Positions 36,759 through 49,112 of a stretch of DNA of 64,000 nucleotides are shown piece by piece. How positions within the stretch are numbered: position 1 is the first letter of the stretch; each line of letters starts with the position of its first letter. Source of the stretch: Gnetum montanum (Eukaryota; Streptophyta; Gnetopsida; Gnetales; Gnetaceae); contig MNCI01025300.1 of assembly GCA_015680685.1 (NCBI GenBank), positions 27,523 through 91,522 of the forward strand, given 5' to 3'. The translations under genes and the position numbers were made by a program. Under the pieces are notes generated by a model. The model made no database searches. It was not told the origin of the DNA and worked only from the letters and a program-made list of their open reading frames with translations.

Positions 36759-38416
36759 TATAGTGACCAAAAATGTCGGTGGCTGGAACACCAAGAGGTT
36801 GTCAGGCAAACAGTTTTACCTTGGATCAGTGCAAGGGTCGTGCTGGAGAGAAATGGAAGCGGGGCACCCTGAATGGTCTGGTCGATTACATAGGGACTTA
36901 ATTAGTGTATCTTAACCTTTTGTAAACGTTTCTTTCGAAAGTAAGACACGTGAAGTAATTTCGATGATCAATAAATGAAAAATGATGAAAATAGTGCAAA
37001 ACAATGATTATAGGAAGGAAATAACAAATAAAACTTGGGTGAGAAAGTGCACCATCCCAAAGGTTGCGGTTTTGATCCTTTGCCTTGCTGAAAGGTGTAC
37101 AACAAGTTATGAAACACTAGAGAGACACTACTTATACCAAATAGTATAGTCACAGGTCTTCTTCTTACTACTCTATTTGCTAAGATGCTAAAATGCTCGA
37201 CTCACAAAAGGATGCTTAGAGCCAACCAAAGAAGTCAAAGGTAACCAGAATGCTCAAAAATGCCAACTATGCTCTCCAAAAACCAACTTAAAAGCCAACA
37301 ACGCCAAAAAGCCAACAAGCCAACCCTTTTGGAGAGAAATGTGGTTTGGATGCCACGTGTCTTGGACCCCGTAAGGTGATAACATTTCCATACCATGTAG
37401 GTGTGCGATGCTAGATGTGAACTTTCTTATGTTGTAACCATACCATTGAAACTTCATGTGCCAGAATCTAGTGTGCTAATAATGTAAGAAAAATGGAGCC
37501 TATGCTCCAGGACTACATCTTCCTTGCTCTTACAAGCAGGGTCAAGCATAGGAACAATTTTTTGGGAGTTGACCAAGGGTATGCAAAAAGAAGTAAAATT
37601 GCTGATTTTGCCAAGGAGATGCTAGAATGAGAAAGATTGTTGCCAATAAGTTCTAAAGATTCTCGAAGATGTCTTGATGCTTCCATGCTAGTGTTGTACT
37701 ACTCATGCTATTGAGCACATTGGTGTAGCATAAGTAGCTGCTTGCTATGCTGTGCTACGCTATGTAGCATAGCCACTGGTCTTGACTGAAATTTGCGTAG
37801 GAGCTGAAAAGCATTTTTCTGAGGCTTGGTAAGGCTAACAACTACAATTTTTTCCTATATGCCGGAAATCCTTTGGACTTGCTGAATTCATGTTTAGAAC
37901 ACTTCTGTTGTTTTTGCATTTTTGCTATGTTGTGCTATGCTATGTAGTGTAGTAGCCAGTGTGTGTTGCTACCTTGTTCAGTCCACCATTTTCTAGCAAG
38001 AAATTTTACTCAAGGCCTGAGGACTAAGTTGGGAAACTAGTTTTGGAGGCCAAAGTCTTGCTAAGTGCAATCTTGTTGTTGGAGTCACCTAGCAAGATGG
38101 ACCTTTCTACTCTACCTTTGCTATGCTATGCTACGCTACATCTTGCCAAACTATTTTTCTCATATCAAACACTTTCGACAACTCCTAGCATGGGCTCTGG
38201 GTAGACTGTTAGCTAGGCCAATTGTTTAGTTGTGAAGGCTAGAAAGTCTAGTGGACCTGTCAGCCCTAGAGATAGAAAACTTGCTAGACTGGATAGTCTA
38301 TCCTCCATGCCTACACTTTCTTGCCAAACCATCATGACACTACACTTGTGGAAGTCCTTACATAAATTCCAAGTCTCTGTTGAAGCATGAGGATTTCGAA
38401 ATTTTATGGTGTTTCA
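36759..38416 (-). repeat. E2 3' LTR
   Basis: 1658 bp. On the minus strand it starts TGAAACACCATAAAATTTCG next to the polypurine tract. It ends CACTATA where the other LTRs end in CA, so the terminal base pair has decayed by transition. It lacks about 45 bp around 37327 that carry the TATA box in the 5' LTR. Inverted GCTACGCTATGTAGC-type words lie at 37745, 37925 and 38120. Confidence 0.9.
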
Positions 38417-39799
38417 CCAGCCCCTCTTTGTCGACATCTAGAGGATCCACCTGATAGATGTCGACAAAGAATATGAAACACCATGAAGGATAATAAGTCA
38501 ACATTGTGCTCTGGTAGTCACTCAGATGTCACCTTGTTTTGCTTTGTAGTATCAGGATAGTCGTGCAGGGAAAAGAGGGGAAAGGGTGGACTTGAGGGGA
38601 CAAGTTCAGGAAAAGGAAAAATGAAACATAGTGCAGTCCCTCGTTAGAGTGCTTGTGAGGGAATTGGCATGCATGGACATCTTTCTTCTACTATCTTCTA
38701 ACCTCTCATTATAATGGTTAGAGACGATCATTGTGAAACAGCTGGTGTGCCATTTGTATTGGGCACACGTTCTCTTTTTTTTCTAGCTCTTTTCCTCTTT
38801 TGTGCTTTTCTTTTGCTATTTAGCCATGTTCACTTGTAAAAAACCTTGTTGTTGTAGGATAGGTGTTTCCTCCCCAAGATGAGTTTTGTTACATCCATGT
38901 GGGGCTTTGACCTGCCTATAGATGCTTCCCATGTGGTGAGCTACATTATGCATGTCATGGACTTTGCGGTTGAGCATATGGAAGGGCTTTACATGCATTG
39001 AGAAATCATGTAAAAGAGATGTGAAAAGGGAAAGTGCAGGTATAAAAAATGAGTTGAAGAAGGTTAAGAGGAAGGGAAAGATGTGCACTCCTAAGTAGCT
39101 AAGCTAGTTAGATTGATCACCGTGGAATGATGTAGTGTCATGTTCTCTTGGGGAAATGCATTCCCGACCGATGCCATCTCGGCCCGTATCCTGCAAGTGC
39201 GATAGAAAGAAGACCAGAGAAATGTAACCATGAAACATATTTAGAAAAAGGTCTTACTTGCTTTAGACAAAACTAAAGTGGTAGGCACTATTGCTAAGGC
39301 ATGCAATGTCTAAAGCAAGAAGGCTAGTAGTCGTTTTGGAAACAGTAGACTAAAGGGGTCGACACTGAGGGGGCTAGGAGTTACAACGATGTGAGTGGTT
39401 AGGAGTCCCCACCCAAGGAAAATATCATGCAGTTCAGTTGTAAGGTGAGATGCCTAATAATTAAATGTCTTTTGAGCTCAAATGATGTCAGGCACTAGAG
39501 GGTGGCAACTCTATAGCTGGGCCATAATAGTGCTAGGACTCCAGCAGTAGGCCCTGACAATAGGACCTACTGCTAGGGCGATGGGCTGTGGTAGCAGTAG
39601 CTCCAAAAGGTCAGCAAGATGTTAGAAAACATCTCCAAAGGATTAGAAAGATTCCAGGGGTAGTGGCATTGCATATGTTTTAAAGGGTGTTCTCTTATTA
39701 TCGTGAACTATGTTCTGGAACTACAACTCCCCACCCTGTGTCGGCACTGTGCACAGTTGCTTGTTTGTAGGATCATGGATGTGAGCTGAGAGCATTGTG
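38417..39799 (-). other. 3' untranslated tail of E2
   Basis: No gene. 38417-38980 aligns with the E1 tail. The rest (38980-39799) is unassigned and without a long frame. Confidence 0.55.
38421..38429 (-). promoter_or_regulatory. polypurine tract of E2
   Basis: AAAGAGGGG on the minus strand, four bases before the TG of the 3' LTR, as in E1 and E4. Confidence 0.75.
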
Positions 39800-40140
39800 T
39801 TGGGAACCTAGTTTAGGGTCTTGGTAGACCATTAGATGTACTAGTTTAAATTCCCAGCAAACCATAATATGCTACTTTAAGGTCCTAGCATACTATTATG
39901 CTAGTTCAAGGTCCTAGTAGATCATTGTGCTAGTTTATCGTCGTAGCGGGAAGTGGATGGGCCAGTTTAAGCTCTTAGTGGACCATCTATGCTAGTTTAA
40001 CATCATAGCAGAAATTCTGTGCTAGTTTCTAGTCATAGTAGCCTATCTATCCCAGTTTATAGTCATAGCGGACTATTTGTGCTAGTTTAGAGTCATAGAA
40101 GACTATCTATGCTAGTTTATAGTCATAGTAGACTATGGAT
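39800..40140. repeat. tandem repeat array III of E2
   Basis: About ten irregular units; on the window strand they read tgctagtttaaggtcctagc or tgctagtttatagtcatagc, 30-40 bp apart. They correspond in inverted orientation to 24726-25260 of E1. Confidence 0.85.
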
Positions 40141-40149
40141 GCTTACCTT

Positions 40150-41330
40150 TCTTCTGCATTAAACGTAGTATGGCTTAACATACAAGTGGTTTCACTAGAT
40201 TTTCAAACTCCATACCATCCATGCCTGCTAGTTTGAAGGCTCCATTCTCATAGGCTTTTGTGACTATGAATGGACCTTCCCAGTTTGCTGAAAACTTGTT
40301 TGTGTGTTCACATACATCTTTGACAACTAGGTCCCCCATTTTAATTGGTCGTCGATGTAGGTTGAAATGATGTTTTTGCCACTGCTTATCTTAGTACCAT
40401 TTGATATGACCCAGTGTTTATGCACACTCTTCCTTTATTGAGTTGAGGTTGATTATCCTTGAATCGTTGTTTTGGGCTTCATTCACAATGCTTGAAAGGA
40501 TCATCCGAAGTGATGGTACTTTCAATTCACAAGGTAACACTACTTCAGATCTGTAAACTAGACTATAGGGAGTCTTACCTGTAGCTGTTCTACATGTCGT
40601 AAAGTAGGCTCACAACATGTAGAGGATATGCTCATTCCATCACCTCTTGCTATTGCTAAGCATCATTTTAAAAAAGTTGATGATGGCCTTGTTTGTTGCC
40701 TCCAGCTGACTATTTTCCTATGGGTAGTATGGTGACAAAAAGGATTGCTTGATGCCAAGGCTGCTGCAAAAGGTTTTGGTTTCTGCACTACTAAACTGTG
40801 GTGCATTGTCTATCATAATAGTCATGGGAAGACCAAACCTTGTTACTATGTTGTCTAAGATAAGGTGGCAAACCTGTTGGGATGTAGTTTTTCTAAGGGG
40901 GATAGATTCTACCCACTTTGTAAAGTACTCAATGGTAGTGATGATGAAGCTATGTCTTGTGGAAGACTCAAGTGTTACGAGTCCTATGATATCTAGTCCC
41001 CATCATTGGAATGGCCATGTGATTTGTGTAGGATGAAACTCAGTAGGTGAAACGTGTATAAGATTTGCATGACATTGGCATGTATCACACATCTTAAATT
41101 TAGCAAAGCAATCTCATTTCATATGAGGCCAGTAATATCCTAGGCATCTGATTTTAGCTACCATGGCCCTACGAGTTATGTGTCCTCCACATAGTCCTTC
41201 ATGGACTGCGTTGACGATTTTCTATGCCTCTTCCCTATCAATGCAAGTTAGTAATATCCCATCAAAGGAGTGTTTGCATAGTGCATTATCTCCTACAAGG
41301 ACATAGTACCATGCTTGATTTTGGATTGCA
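40150..41330 (-). pseudogene. integrase of E2
   Basis: The zinc-binding region has all four ligands visible: VHEGLCGGH near 41205, then CDTC near 41085. The core has GLDIIGLV, the second Asp in MIDNAPQF (codon 40810-40808) and the Glu in QLEATNKA (codon 40702-40700). They are 35 residues apart, so the D,D-35-E geometry is intact. [19 protein letters not shown] follows, then a C-terminal region with NWEGPFIVTKAYENGAFKL. No chromodomain. A few stops replace Gln or Trp codons. This is a better-preserved copy than E1, where one zinc-ligand Cys is lost. Confidence 0.88.
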
Positions 41331-42060
41331 TCCTTTTGGGTGGATGTTAAGCCATGTGGGGTTTCACCATGCTGAAGGTAGGCTTTAACGTTAACATACC
41401 ACTCTTAGGCATCGGTAGCGCTTACAAAGGTGATGTGTACTGCTTGAGTGATAGGACCTATGCATTTTGTTATTGAAGTAAGTAAAGTTGCAAATAGGTG
41501 TGGTGGCACATTTAACGCTAGTATGGCTAAGGCATCTACTATGGTGTTCTCGCTATGTGGCACATGTTGGATATCTGTCATTGCGAACTATTTCAACAAA
41601 TTTTTGGCCATTTCACAGTAAGGCTGTAAGTGTGGAGCTTAACAAGCATAGATTTCAGTGATCTAGTTGATGACGAGTTGGGAATTGCCTCGGATTGCCA
41701 ATTATTGGATCTATAATTGCTAGGCTGTTAAAAGGGCCCTAAGGAGTCCTTCATACTCAGCTACATTGTTTGTACAAAGGAATGTAAAATGGTAAGCAAA
41801 AGGTTGAATTTCCCCCAATGGGAATGTAATGATGACAACAGCACTACCACGTCATGTGGTTGAGGAACCGTTGAAATGTAAAGTGACCTCAAACTGTAAT
41901 GACACATGGTTGATACTGTTAACATGTTCATTAGGGAATTCTGGCTCTATGGTTTCCCGATCATCAATGGGTGAGGTTGTGAGCTGCATAGCTATTTCTT
42001 GTCCATTCGTTGGCGATTAGGCTACATAGTGTAAATCGAATTCCACCATTATAGCTTTCC
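41331..42060 (-). pseudogene. archaeal-type RNase H of E2
   Basis: Between the RT-linked RNase H and integrase, as in Tat elements. Visible pieces: FNGSSTT followed by GSAVVITFPLGEIQPFAY near the start, FLCTNNVAEYEGLLRALLTA (the TNNxAEYxALIxGL motif), NSQLVINxITEIYA, and VPHSENTIVDALAILALNVP. The last piece includes the ENxxxDALAxLA end of the fold. Stops and small shifts occur near 41640-41700. The first strand keeps Asn where the catalytic Asp is expected. Confidence 0.8.
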
Positions 42061-43639
42061 ATTAGGTTATCCCGCTACTCTCGTATAAGTTGTTTTTGAT
42101 AGCCCGAAGTACGTTGCTCTTGCATAAAATATTAACCTTGCTATGGAATAGGTAGTGCCTCCACTTTTTTAGCGCAAATACTAGGGAGAGACAATTCCTT
42201 TCTACTTTGTTGTATTTTGCTTCATAGGCTATTAATGCATAGCTCAGGTAATAAACTAGGATTTCAGAATCGTTCTCTTTTTTTTGGCATAACAGTGCTG
42301 CGATAGATGTGTCTAAGGTGGCAAGGTAGATGTAGAAAGGCTTATCTCTCTGTGGTGGGTAAATAGTTGGGAGGTGTAAAAGCTCTTTTTTTAAGTCATC
42401 GAAGACTTTTTGACATTGTGTTATCCCCTCAAAGTTAACCCCCTTCTTTAGTAAGTGTTGCATGGGGTGTAACTTGTCGGTCAACTTTGCTATAAGCCTT
42501 CTAATAAAATGTATTCTACCTTGCAACCTGCACAATTCTTAAAGGTTGGTAGGGGGTGCTAGGTTAATGATGACCTTAACTTTGTCAGGGTCCACTCATA
42601 TTCTAGCCTCTAATACTACATACCCTAGCATGCATCTGGTTTTAACATTGAAAACACATTTCTTTGGATTGAGACGAAAGTCATGCTTGTGAAAACACTT
42701 GAGGACTACCTCTAGATCATTGGGATGATTAATAGCTCTCCTAGACTTGACTACTATGTCATCGACGTAATCGTTTAGTCTCTCTAGGAGGTAGTCACTG
42801 AATATGTACATCATGACTCGTTGATAGGTTGCTCCAACATTTTTGAGACCAAAGGACATCATAGTGTAACAAAAGGTTCCCTAAGGTGTCATGAAAGTAG
42901 TCATTAATTAATTCTCTAGATTGATGCGAATTTGATTGTAACCTAAGAACCCAACCATAAAGGATAATAAAGCATGACCGACTGGAGTGTCAATACGTTG
43001 ATCAATACTTGGTAGTGGGAAATCATCTTTAATTGTTGTTTTGTTTAGATCCTGAAAGTCTATACAAATTTGTATTCCTTCCATTTTCTTAGATACTACA
43101 ACGATGTTCGATACCCACTCCAAGTAATCAACCACACGTATGAAGCCTGCTTGATATAGCTTGGTAATTTCATCAAGTACGGCTAGTGCAATTTCTGGTT
43201 TAATTTTCTGAGCCTTTTGTTTAACCAATTTGATACGTGGGTCCAAGACAATGTTATGTTGTATTAGCCATGGGTCTAAGCCCGACATGTCATTATAGGA
43301 CTACATGAATACTTTGACATTGTCTTGAAGGACTTTAGATACATCCTTTTGTATTTGTTGATCTAGGACTGATCTAAGTTTTAGTATCCTTATTTCCCCC
43401 GGGATGTCGTTATAGGTATTTCGATGAGAGGGCCCTCGGTCACATTCCCAGCCTCTAAGAGTAAGGCTTGGACCAAATGTTCAGGCCAATCTAGGGATGT
43501 TTCTAGGGACACTACAGTGTTATCAATGGATGAATCCTAGTCTATTGACTCTAAGTTTAGATGTCTTGCAAGCTTGCCATGAGGACCTATCAAGGTTAAA
43601 AGTGAATGCAGATCACACTGCATGGCCATTTTGTTCAAC
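42061..43639 (-). pseudogene. reverse transcriptase and first RNase H of E2
   Basis: The long pieces 43288-42908, 42862-42596 and 42535-42062 lie in one frame, separated by single stops. Lead segment with LTLIGPHGKLARHLNLESID, then DMSGLDPWLIQHNIVLDPR, FIRVVDYLEWVSNIVVVSKK and DFQDLNKTTIKDDFPLPSID. Palm: SFGLKNVGATYQRVMMYIF, YVDD at 42769-42758, LNPKKCVF. Connection and RNase H: LLCQKKENDSEILVYYLSYA and ALKKWRHYLF. The frame begins right after TTATTGTGGCAG, which looks like a splice acceptor, more than 6 kb from the end of the protease frame. Confidence 0.9.
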
Positions 43640-43663
43640 CTGCCACAATAAGAGAAAGCCAAG
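43640..43663 (-). promoter_or_regulatory. candidate splice acceptor before E2 RT
   Basis: On the minus strand a pyrimidine-rich tract (ttggctttctcttattgtgg) is followed by CAG at 43642-43640. The RT lead segment, conserved between E1 and E2, starts immediately after. E1 has CAA at this position. The matching donor after the protease was not identified. Confidence 0.4.
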
Positions 43664-43739
43664 TCAAGTGATACCTGTTTATAGCAATAGCATGTAATAA
43701 ACATTTGCAAAGCAACAATGAAATATGAAATAATTGTCA

Positions 43740-44085
43740 ACTATTCAGCCAAGTTTGCAAGTTACCAGTTTGAGGTCTTGGCAGACCATGAACGAGTTTG
43801 AACATGCAATGGATATTAACTTTGCTAGTTTAAGGTTGTGATGGACTGTAACATTGCAAAATCTAGTTTAAGATATGAAATGGATACTAAGGCTACTAGT
43901 TTAAGGTCATGGTAGACCGTACTCATGCTACAGTGTATATTAAACTGTCAATTGAGGTTGCTAGTTTGAGATATTAGCAGACCGTTAATGAGTGGAGTTC
44001 GAGAGCTAAGGTCACTAGTTTAAGGTCTTTGCGGACCGTGGTGGGTAGGCTTTGTAAAGGTAGGTTGCTAATTCAAGGTGGGACG
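43740..44085. repeat. tandem repeat array II of E2
   Basis: About six units reading ctagtttaaggtcttggcag on the window strand, 50-65 bp apart. This is the inverted counterpart of 20840-21130 in E1. Confidence 0.8.
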
Positions 44086-44224
44086 AAATTTTTAGTTGGG
44101 CCCACCTATTTGTAAACAATGATGCTATGTTATAGTGGGATTATGACACAATAGTGCTACACTAGATGGGGCATCCCACATTACTTAGGGTGCAAAAATG
44201 ACAAGCTCTTTTGACTGCGTTGGC

Positions 44225-44232
44225 TATAAATA
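44225..44232 (+). promoter_or_regulatory. TATA box of the E2 antisense gene
   Basis: TATAAATA within tggctataaataggggttt, 135 bp upstream of the exon 1 ATG. The leader that follows matches E1 over tens of bases. Confidence 0.75.
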
Positions 44233-44366
44233 GGGGTTTACCCCTAGTAAACTTGTCATTTTCATTGTCAGTGCATAGAGCCCAGATCCATAGTGTAGCA
44301 TGGTTGTGCCAAGAGAAAGCGAATCAGTGTAGAGTAGCACTTGACAGAGAATTTGCAAGTGAGACA

Positions 44367-47300
44367 ATGGCACCCAAAGGCAAATGCAAGTACCAAGGAC
44401 CTGCTATGGTGGACGACATAAAGGACACTTTGGGATGCTTGTCCCAGGCAAGTGTTGAAGTGTAGGAGGAGGCTCCATCTTCTTGGTAAGTTGCTATGTA
44501 GCCCTTGTTTTTCAGACCACAGTAATCATTATTGTGATGATATCTGTGTCTTTTTCCACTTTTTTGGTTTCCATTTTGGCTACTACGCAGCCATTTTTGT
44601 TGGTTGGCCATAGCAGTTGTTCGGACATTACACTGCAGCTGCATGCGGTATTGCCTTAACTGCCATTTTTGTGACTGCTTTGTTGGGGGGTTTGGGTGAT
44701 TCTGGATAGCTTAGCACATGGTTAGCGTAGGGTGCTACCCTTAGGAGGGTTTAGCCATCTATGAGATTTGATAGTGTGACACGTGTTTAACGCAGTGTAG
44801 CGTGAGTTATTTTGTACAACAAAAGTATGGTTGAGATGGCTATAGCACAATGAATTTTTTCTTTTCTAAATTTTGTAATGTTTTTATTACGCTATGCTAG
44901 TATGTCGTAAGGTCTTTAGGTTTGTTGCATTGCTATGCTATTGAATCTGCAACACCGCTACATTGCTAGATTTGTATCTATTAAGTTTGCTACGCTTCCA
45001 TGCCTATCATAGTAATGTGTTGATTACATTGTTATATTGTTGCACGTCTATCTATTCTGGTTCATTTTCTATGTTACATGTCATGCGTTTGCATCTAAGT
45101 GTTGTTGCATTGTGCAAGGCTTGATGAATATGCTATCCTACGAGTATCGTGTTGCTACGTCACCTATGATTTTGTTCTATATTTTTTATTAGAGAGAGAT
45201 TTGTAACTTGGAGATCATGCTATGCTACATGCAAAGAAAGTGTCATGCTACAGTATATGTAATCAGAGGGTTATGCTATGCTATTTGTAAACTTTACTAG
45301 TACATAGTCCTAACGTTGAATGCTTTGTTGTGCAGGGTCATGTTGAAGCCCATTTTGATTGTCCTGAAGATTGTGGGAGTCCTGTGCTACCTTAGCGAAC
45401 CGATGGCCAATGTCCCTCCTCCCCATGCACGTGTGGAACAGTAGGTGGTTTGGTTCCAAAAGGGCATGTAGGACTTCCTATAGTTCCTCCTCCACCATTT
45501 TAGTATGATTTTTTGGTCACACTTATCATTAGAGACAATAGCCGTAATCACAGAAACCCTATTGCCCAGGGCAAACCAGGGAATTTTGAAATTTTTGACT
45601 AATGGGTCAATCAGGGGCGATAGGGTAGAAGATTCCAACTTATGCCCAAATGGATTGAGATGCTTAAGTTGGATCTGGGACATGTCAGAGCATAAGCGCT
45701 ATCAGTTATACAACACATTATTCGTTACCCATCACATGGGTACCTGCTTTCAGAACCCACCTGGAACCATTTATTATGTCAGCGAGTGAGTTCTATGAAG
45801 GTATTTTATAGCATTGTGTGATCCATGCTATGCTAGACATAGGTATTAACAATGTATATATATATTTCTTTTGTTTTACTAGGTTTTTTATTGATAGGAT
45901 TGGTCTCCACGGTGATACAGATGCATTGACGTTGGCAAAAATGGCCCTGTGGAAGTTTTCCTCTACTAGGAATGTGTGCATCGGTGTAATAGGACAATTC
46001 AGGGGTGAGTTTAGAACCTATCTGACCCATTCTTCTAAATTTTATGGGAAGTGTAAAGAAGCTGGTTGATTGGATAGGGAGTGGGCATCCCTTAGGCTGC
46101 TCACCATTGAAGACATGTTGGTAGATCTCCCACCATTTCCCATGCCATTTAAACCTGGTACACTAAAGTGTGAATTCACTATTACATGTTCGAGTGATGT
46201 TCATTTTTTGCTAAATTTTTTTTCTCTTTTATTTTGCAAACCATTTCAATGGTGAAGAAATTCCAAGATGTGACTATGATCACCTCGTGGCGCAACGAAA
46301 CCACCTCTTTTTCAAGTACAAGGAGGTGGAGGAGACCCAGTGTTGGCACTACAATGGGTCCCGAACCACACTTTTCCACAACCTTTAGGAGGCTAGGATT
46401 ATGGACTTATTTTTGGCCATTAACTTGAACATCCTGCTTGCCAAAATGCTTTCCCAAGCTGACTCTTTCTCTAAGAAGGCAGACTGCTTCCACACATGTG
46501 TTCACGGTGTGTGAGTGGTGTTTGAAATCAATGACCAATTATTTGTGGATATTTTTAGCATCCCTCTTGATGGTCTCCCCATGGGAAAAAATATAAGAAA
46601 GATGCAAACCATCAGGTGGACATTGAGGAGTGTCTAGGGGTGACAAAGGATCAAAAGGGGATCTACATTGAGAAGGTTAGTCTATGGGTGGCCAAAATAG
46701 TTTACCCTATCTTCCATGCTCGTGCCTTCTCGAAGATGCTATCCCAAGGAAAACTCATTGGGATTAAGCAAGCTTGGATAATGAGGGATTTCATGGAAGA
46801 GGAAACTCGTTACAATTGGGCCAAACACCTTTGCAGAGGCATGCAGGCTGAAATGGTCAAGCTTCACGGGAACCTTGAGTCCCGTTTTAACATGCACCAT
46901 GCCTTCTTCATATCCTGCGTATGGCATTTTGTGGAATTCTTAGTAGTTAGTGAGAATGGAGTTTAGGTACTAGAAGATCATAGCTAGATTTCCAAGCCAT
47001 GGATCTCCCAAGTCTTCTGTATCATCTAATCTTAGGATCCCTCAAAAGCTATTGGGGAATCATTTTCAATGATGACTAGGGATGAGGTGCCATGCAACTT
47101 TCATGTCCAAGATAGCGTGGAAGAGGCACCTCCCCATTACCATCGACAGTGTGACAAGGGGGGAATGCCTCATTTCAAAGAAGGTGATAACTAAGTTACA
47201 ATGTAAGAGATCTCTTCCAGTTGAGGAGCTTCCTTGTAAAAATGAGGAATGAGGGAAGAAGCTGTAGCTCAAACTTCATAGAGTGCAGCCTCTAATTGGT

Positions 47301-49112
47301 AGGTATTTTTTCTTTTTTTCTTTTGGCTAACGTTCTCTACACTATGTTACACTAGGTAGCATTGCACAACGTAGCATCTACTTCAAGTTGGTATAATTTT
47401 CTTACTCTGACTATCCTTTATTAGCAAAGGAAGAAGAGGAAGAAGGGGAAGAAGAGGTGGTGGCCCCTATAATAGGGGTGATTGGTGAAAATGAAGAGGC
47501 TCTAGCCACAAAGGAAAGGGCCCCCACCGAATGATGAACGGGCCCCTACTATAGAAGAAAGGGCCTTAGCTAGTTAGGAAAAGGTCCTTGCTGATGAAGA
47601 AAGGGGGCCAACCAAGGAAGAAGAGGCTCCTAGCAATCAGGAAGAGGCCCCTACTAATGACCCTTTTGTGGAGAGTAGTTCAATACCGAAGGGGCTAATG
47701 AGCATTGAAGACACTGCTACACTGTTGGGTCAGCAGGAAGGAGAGGGGATTCATTTCCATGCTAGTGAGTTTGAATGCATATTTGATAGTGTGTCGATGG
47801 GTGAACCCCCTGCTATCACCCCTAAGGTTTTGCTAGGTAGAGCTTTACACTATCATTTATGTTGTTCATTAGCTTTATCATGGTTCCCCTACACTATGGC
47901 TAACACGTTTCATTATGTATCTGACACTACTATTGATACCTCTGGCCCTCCCTTGATTAGCCTGTGACTATGGACTGAGACCCCCCACAAATTTACTTTC
48001 ATGGAGGGGGTGGTTGAGGACATAATCAACCATCTAAAGTAGATCGACTCGTAAGTTAAAATTGTTATGCTAGACTCTCAAAATTGTTGTTTATTCACTA
48101 TTCCACTATGACTAATGCATTTCTATGTGCAGTTGGAAGCCTCTTGCCTTAAGTGAAACCCTAAACAAGTGGTTGGGGTCAATGAAGAGCCCGAATTTCC
48201 ACCGGAGGTGACCAAAGTACCTCGTCGCATATACGATGAAGTAAGTCAATGTGCACTATACTCGGCATGCTCCTTATGGGAATGTAGGTGTGTGAATGAA
48301 GACCTCTGGAAATGGGTACAGAGGCTAAAGAAGGAGAAGGCCAATTTGACCATCAAGATGGGAGATCTCCAATCCAAGAAAAAATTCCTCTTGGCCCAAG
48401 ACACTAACGATGGTAGTTGGTGCACGGCCATCATCGACTACACAAGGTATTTGATGGCCGTGCAACACAACAATGAGGCCACTCATGAAATAATATAATA
48501 GTGCATGAAAATGGACCTACTAGCCTAGAAGAACCAAGACTAGAAGGACTACAGTGCAAAATTTTACGAGTTGGGGCAAGCATAGAAAAACCACAAACAC
48601 ATGTATAAACTAGAATGTTCCACCTGCCATAAAAACTATCAGGATGCCTCTATTAAGTTACATACTTATGAGGTATTTCTTGACATTATTGGCACTTCTG
48701 GGGCTTATGAAAGGTTTATGCAACAAGTGACAATAAGTGAATCTCCCGATATGGAAATGACCATTCCCGCGGGTGAGACCACCACTGCTACCTTTTCTCA
48801 AGGACCACCAAGATGGACATCCATAGAAAAGGAGAAATTTGTAGCAAGAACTGACCTGGGAGACAGGAATTGGGGCAATATTATAGAAGAGTAGATCTTG
48901 CAATGCCTTGCGGCAAGCATGGTTCAAATACCCCCTAAAATAGACATGGGGCTGTCTCGGGTCAGTCATTTCTTGGTGTTGTGATAATTTATTTTATTCA
49001 AGTCCTTATTGTAGCCTTAACTGACTATTTTATTTTGTCTATGGTACAGAATCTAGATGAAAAAATAGGACCTAATGAGGTAGGGGACGATGGAGCGAGT
49101 GAAGGGTCATAG
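44367..49112 (+). pseudogene. antisense multi-exon gene of E2, most complete copy
   Basis: Inferred exons: 44367-44485 (MAPKGKCKY..., KDTLGCLSQA), donor GTAAGT; 45336-45785 after TTGTGCAG, containing ETLLPRANQGILKFLTNG and GTCFQNPPGTIYYVSE, donor GTGAGT; 45883-46157 after TTTTACTAG, with GLHGDTDALTLAKMALWKF and FPMPFKPG; about 46240-47300 (FFKYKEVEETQCW, then KEETRYNWAKHLCRG-like and MHHAFFISCVWHFVEFLVVS); 47431-48051, Glu-rich, then IHFHASEFECIFDSVSMGEP; 48134-48960, including SLWECRCVNEDLWKWVQRLK and a coiled-coil-like stretch. A last exon from 49051 (NLDEKIGPNEVGDDG) ends at TAG 49110-49112. About 1000 residues in all. It contains several stops and shifts. No catalytic motif, signal peptide or zinc finger is seen. 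It may belong to the loosely defined plant transposon proteins found in Tat elements, but I cannot assign a family. Confidence 0.72.

Noticed and set aside
41829-42020. Plus-strand ORF of 63 codons
   Set aside because: It is the shadow of the E2 archaeal-type RNase H on the other strand.
42908-43288. Whether E2 pol might still be functional because RT pieces are in one frame
   Set aside because: Single stops separate the pieces and further stops occur in RNase H, integrase and gag.
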